NCBI GenBank assembly: GCA_944391365.1
Contig: CALXTH010000144.1
Location: 1-8,894, forward strand
Length of the DNA stretch: 8,894 bases
Source of the DNA: an uncultured Alphaproteobacteria bacterium
GTDB lineage: Bacteria > Pseudomonadota > Alphaproteobacteria > RF32 > CAG-239
Direction: 5' to 3'
Of this stretch, positions 6,177-8,894 are shown piece by piece. Numbering within the stretch: the first letter of the stretch is position 1; the number at the start of each line of letters is the position of its first letter. Made by a program: the position numbers and the translations under genes. Under the pieces are notes generated by a model, which worked only from the letters and a program-made list of their open reading frames with translations, did no database searches and was not told the origin of the DNA.

Positions 6177-6206
6177 ATCATAAAAAAATCTGTTTCGGAA
6201 AAACAA
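6177..6206 (-). promoter_or_regulatory. Candidate promoter of the DUF4167-phosphoesterase operon
   Basis: The minus strand has TTGTTT (6201-6206), an 18-nt spacer, and TATGAT (6177-6182). The -10 matches the sigma-70 consensus at five of six bases, the -35 at three. The transcript would start near 6170, about 45 nt before the ATG. This stretch lies between the flgL terminator and the gene, where a promoter is required. Confidence 0.4.
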
Positions 6207-6308
6207 ACAAAGTGCAAAACAAAATTTACGGGTATGCACTTTCTGGCTGTATCATACATACTATTTTTTTATTTGCAACTCTTTTTTCATGAATATGCGA
6301 CGGGGCAT

Positions 6309-6340
6309 AAAAAACGGGCTCTGTTGTCGGACAGAGCCCG
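6309..6340 (-). terminator. Intrinsic terminator after flgL
   Basis: On the minus strand CGGGCTCTGT and ACAGAGCCCG form a perfect 10-bp G+C-rich stem around a 6-nt loop, followed at once by six T. It starts 15 nt after the flgL stop. Another T run on the plus-strand side (after GGAAGA) might give weak opposite termination. Confidence 0.9.
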
Positions 6341-6355
6341 GGAAGATTTTTTTGT

Positions 6356-8266
6356 TTACAAATAATTCAGCAAGGAAATATTTAAAACCTGCTGCATACA
6401 TGCATAAGATGCATTCAGATTGTTGGCCGCCATCAATGCTTTGACCGCCGCTTCAGTCTGATCAACGTTTTTAATCGAATAAATGCTGTTTTCCAGATTG
6501 GTTTCAACAACCTGGTGGTTTTCCTGCACCGAATTGAGGACCACCGTATTAGAGTTCAGTTTTGCCAGAACGGTATAGACATCGGCATTGTGTTCCTGAC
6601 TGTCGACACCGGAACTGTACAACGCGCTCTGTACCAGATCCATCGCTTCTTCAATGCGGTTCAGGGTGCGGTCAATATCAACCGTCTCTCCTTCCAGCAT
6701 ATTGCCCGTATCAACAATATTTCCCTGAGCAATCATTCCCAAAGCACGGAACATTTTTTCAAAAGCGGAATCGCCCCCGTTGATGTCAAAGGTCAGGGAC
6801 TGGTTGTCCGAGATGACTTTTTCCGAGCTCAGGCTGCCGCCGACATAATAGGAATTGGCCTCAAGACTCCAGACTTTGTTGGCGGCAATGGTCGTATCGG
6901 GAAAGCGGGAGGGATCGACTTTGACTTCAAGGGTTTTACCGTCAGCGCTGACGCCTGTTACCTGAACCTGAGGCGAAATGTTTTTGTCGTTAAAGCCTTC
7001 CATGTTGATGACGGTTCCGATCGGGAAAGAAGTGCTGAAATTGACGGATTTGTCAGGATCCGTACTATCCGGCGTCAGGGTCAGGTTTTCTGCAATCGGG
7101 GTTGAATCGTCAAGGGTTATTGTTTTGCCATCGGCGGAAACTTCTTTAATGACATAAACTTTCCCGCCGTTGTTGCCGGCTCCGTCGCCGTTAATGACCA
7201 GCGTATCCCCTGCCGACAAGGTTTTGAAAGCTCCATATTCCGTGGCGTTAATTGTGTTTTTATCCGCGCTGAAGGTCAGCGTGCCGGTTGTTTTGTCATT
7301 GGCATCAACAACTGACTGCAAAAAAGCACCATCATTAGCGGCCGTAATCGTGCCGGTATTGCCGCCGGTTGAGGCCAGAGTGATATCTCCGGTATCTTCA
7401 GCGGTCAACACTCTGTCGGACTGGTTTGCCGCCGCCGTCTCAGGATAAGTGATATTTATTCCGTCATAATAGGCCTGAAATTCTTCCAAATTGGCAAACG
7501 GGAAATTTATCGGTGCGTTGTTGGAATCGCCGCCGCCGAAAATATATTTGCCGTTGACATTGGTATTCAGGGCATCAACCAGCATTTTCAGCGTGCTGAA
7601 AGCCTGATTTTGCAGTGATTTCAGCGTATTATACTGGTCTTCACTCATTGAGTGCGGTTCACCGGTTTCAACACCGGCAACATCCAAAACCGTGGACGGA
7701 CCGTCAACCGTGTATAGCGGGAAGCTCAATGTTTCTCCATCCACCGTAAATTCCGATCCGCCGGGAACCGTATTTTTAACGGCGATGGCGATTTCTTCTC
7801 CGTTTGTTGCTGCTGAAATATCTATCAGATGATCACCGGCGGTGTTGGAAAACGTCCAGGTTTCACCGTTGATGGTTATTGTCTGTCCGATGTAGTCACC
7901 AATATTATCATTGCCGAAAATGATTTTTCCGCCGGTTTCATCGGGCGAGGTTCGTTCCAAATCCATGCCGCTGGCTTCGGTCAGAGCCGTTTTGAAATCC
8001 TGAAGGCTTTCCTGAATCGAATCCATGGCCGTACTCATGGTATTCAGTTCAACCTGGACAACATCATTGCTGTCCATAAAACTTTGTGTTACGCCGAGCA
8101 TGGCCTCAAGGCTGACAATCGTATGCGCCTGCATACCATAGCCGGAATAATTCTGCGATTTCAGCCCGCTTGTTGCCTGATAGCTATACAAATCAAGCTG
8201 TGATTTAATATTAAGGGCCTGATTTATCTGATTAATATAAGTGTTATATGTCGGAACTCTAACCAT
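6356..8266 (-). CDS. flgL: Flagellar hook-associated protein 3 (FlgL), enlarged
   Basis: FlgL is exported by the flagellar type III apparatus and forms, with FlgK, the junction between hook and filament. The N-terminal helical part (about 1-100) has the alphaproteobacterial flagellin/FlgL look: ATSGLKSQNYSGYG at 31-44, then an amphipathic helix to about residue 98. A second conserved helix with NTNVNGKYIFGGG (234-246) carries the family YxFGG signature. The C-terminal helices (about 500-636) end in NISLLNYL, typical of FlgL and flagellins. The protein is 636 residues, about twice the length of enterobacterial FlgL (about 317). The extra length lies in two beta-rich, Thr/Gly/Asp-rich inserts (about 106-208 and 250-490). 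The ATG at 8266 follows an excellent ribosome binding site that overlaps the flgK stop. A flagellin-family protein of another name is possible, but the position after flgK makes FlgL the best call. Confidence 0.92.
   Translation of the reverse strand: MVRVPTYNTYINQINQALNIKSQLDLYSYQATSGLKSQNYSGYGMQAHTIVSLEAMLGVTQSFMDSNDVVQVELNTMSTAMDSIQESLQDFKTALTEASGMDLERTSPDETGGKIIFGNDNIGDYIGQTITINGETWTFSNTAGDHLIDISAATNGEEIAIAVKNTVPGGSEFTVDGETLSFPLYTVDGPSTVLDVAGVETGEPHSMSEDQYNTLKSLQNQAFSTLKMLVDALNTNVNGKYIFGGGDSNNAPINFPFANLEEFQAYYDGINITYPETAAANQSDRVLTAEDTGDITLASTGGNTGTITAANDGAFLQSVVDANDKTTGTLTFSADKNTINATEYGAFKTLSAGDTLVINGDGAGNNGGKVYVIKEVSADGKTITLDDSTPIAENLTLTPDSTDPDKSVNFSTSFPIGTVINMEGFNDKNISPQVQVTGVSADGKTLEVKVDPSRFPDTTIAANKVWSLEANSYYVGGSLSSEKVISDNQSLTFDINGGDSAFEKMFRALGMIAQGNIVDTGNMLEGETVDIDRTLNRIEEAMDLVQSALYSSGVDSQEHNADVYTVLAKLNSNTVVLNSVQENHQVVETNLENSIYSIKNVDQTEAAVKALMAANNLNASYACMQQVLNISLLNYL
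6878..7159 (-). repeat. Two diverged internal repeats in the FlgL variable region
   Basis: Residues about 370-398 (with EVSADGKTITLDDSTPIAEN) and 433-463 (with GVSADGKTLEVKVDPSRFPD) share V-S-A-D-G-K-T-[IL]-x-[LV]-x followed by a similar length to the next Pro/Thr-rich turn. The pattern suggests two related beta-hairpin-type units, arisen by duplication. Confidence 0.5.
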
Positions 8267-8270
8267 GATA

Positions 8271-8279
8271 ACCTCCTTT
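8271..8279 (-). promoter_or_regulatory. Strong flgL ribosome binding site overlapping the flgK stop
   Basis: AAAGGAGGT on the minus strand is a near-perfect anti-16S match, with AGGAGG 5 nt from the flgL ATG. Its first bases are part of the flgK TAA, so a ribosome ending flgK is at the flgL initiation site. Confidence 0.85.
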
Positions 8280-8894
8280 ACTGCATCATGCCAAGCAAGA
8301 TGTCTAACATTTCTTTAGACGCGGTGAATGTCTGGGCACAGGCCGCGTAGCTTTTCTGATAAATAATCAGCTGGGAGAGTTCTTCATCAATATCGACCCC
8401 GCTGATCTGCGCCTCTTTGGTGGTGATTGAGCTCAGCAGATCCTGCTGATAACTCAGCGTGTTTTCGGCATCGGAAATTCCCGAGGCAATATTCCCCACA
8501 AAGGTTGACGCATAATTGGCCAGAGTGGTGGAGCTGCTGGCGATTGTCCCCGCCTGGCCGAAAGTATGGTTTTCGGAGAAAAATTTACCCATGTCGTTGG
8601 CGATATCGTTGGCGGCAGCATTCAACCGGTAGATTCCCGAGCTGGTATCAAACTCCGGCGCCCCGCCGGCAATCAGTCCCGGGGTGATCTGAATATCTTC
8701 ACGGATGGTGATGCTGCCGGACAGGCCGACATTTGACGGTTCAAGGCCGATACGTTCAAGAAACCCGCTGGTGGTGCCGCCGGCTCCCGGGCTTTCGGTA
8801 ATTTCAAGCTGACTGCCGGACATATTGTCAATCCGGAGCATATAGCCGTTGCCGTTCGGAACCAAAGACGCCCGCAAGTGTTCACTCAGCACCG
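8278..8894 (-). CDS. flgK: C-terminal part of flagellar hook-associated protein 1 (FlgK), 5' end outside window
   Basis: FlgK is the first hook-filament junction protein, exported through the flagellar type III system. About 205 C-terminal codons are present. The frame is open to the window edge, and the GTG at 8890-8892 is an internal Val codon, not a start. The C-terminus has the conserved FlgK/FlgE-type end: SGVDIDEELSQLIIYQKSYA, then ACAQTFTASKEMLDILLGMM, corresponding to the family pattern GVxxDEExxxLxxxQxxYxAxAxxxxxxxxMxxxLLxM. Before it lies a long helical stretch (SDAENTLSYQQDLLSSI) typical of the D1/D0 region. A variable Gly/Ser-rich part occupies the start of the fragment. The stop (8278-8280) is 11 nt before the flgL ATG, so the two genes form one operon. 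Two Cys-free helices flank an ACA motif; nothing else is unusual. Confidence 0.95.
   Translation of the reverse strand, partial: VLSEHLRASLVPNGNGYMLRIDNMSGSQLEITESPGAGGTTSGFLERIGLEPSNVGLSGSITIREDIQITPGLIAGGAPEFDTSSGIYRLNAAANDIANDMGKFFSENHTFGQAGTIASSSTTLANYASTFVGNIASGISDAENTLSYQQDLLSSITTKEAQISGVDIDEELSQLIIYQKSYAACAQTFTASKEMLDILLGMMQ

Noticed and set aside
5819..6292. 157-aa plus-strand frame with hydrophobic stretches opposite the DUF4167 gene
   Set aside because: Its Val/Ile-rich segment is simply the complement of the Asn codon tract, and it runs across the DUF4167 promoter region; DUF4167 is recognisable on the other strand.
6515..7105. 196-aa plus-strand frame opposite flgL
   Set aside because: It is an antisense shadow; FlgL is recognised by family motifs and operon position.
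8890..8892. GTG as the start of a 204-aa gene
   Set aside because: It is an internal Val codon of FlgK; the frame continues to the window edge and full FlgK proteins are far longer.

Overview
The window most likely comes from a flagellated alphaproteobacterium of moderate G+C content. The clearest lineage marker is a DUF4167 protein (5540-6124), a family I know essentially only from Alphaproteobacteria. The FlgL N-terminus also has the alphaproteobacterial flagellin/FlgL style. The Cys/Ser-rich secreted-type protein at the left edge recalls proteins of uncultured gut alphaproteobacteria, but that habitat guess is inference only.

Layout, left to right. Positions 3-635 (+) hold the C-terminal 210 codons of a Cys-rich, Ser/Gly-rich protein whose start lies outside the window. 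It converges on an unidentified 135-aa gene (734-1141, -), with a hairpin at 698-726 able to terminate both strands. Next on the minus strand is a clpB operon. It has a candidate promoter at 4288-4318, clpB itself (1659-4253), an unidentified 144-aa gene whose ATG overlaps the clpB stop codon by one base, and a strong terminator at 1171-1208. Upstream of clpB is a second minus-strand pair, the DUF4167 gene (5540-6124) followed after 27 nt by a membrane-anchored metallophosphoesterase (4340-5512). The right side carries the end of a flagellar hook-filament junction operon: the 3' part of flgK (8278-8894), then an unusually long flgL (6356-8266) and a terminator at 6309-6340.

How the genes work together: FlgK and FlgL are the two adaptor proteins between flagellar hook and filament, and they are closely linked here by an 11-nt gap. 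ClpB is the protein-disaggregating AAA+ chaperone; the 144-aa protein is probably made with it, but its role is unknown. DUF4167 and the phosphoesterase are probably co-transcribed, without a known functional link. I see no mobile element, CRISPR array, tRNA or rRNA. No gene-free stretch exceeds 300 bases; the longest (6125-6355) holds a terminator and a candidate promoter. The most unusual content is the repeat-built Cys/Ser-rich protein, followed by the clpB-coupled unknown gene and the enlarged FlgL.
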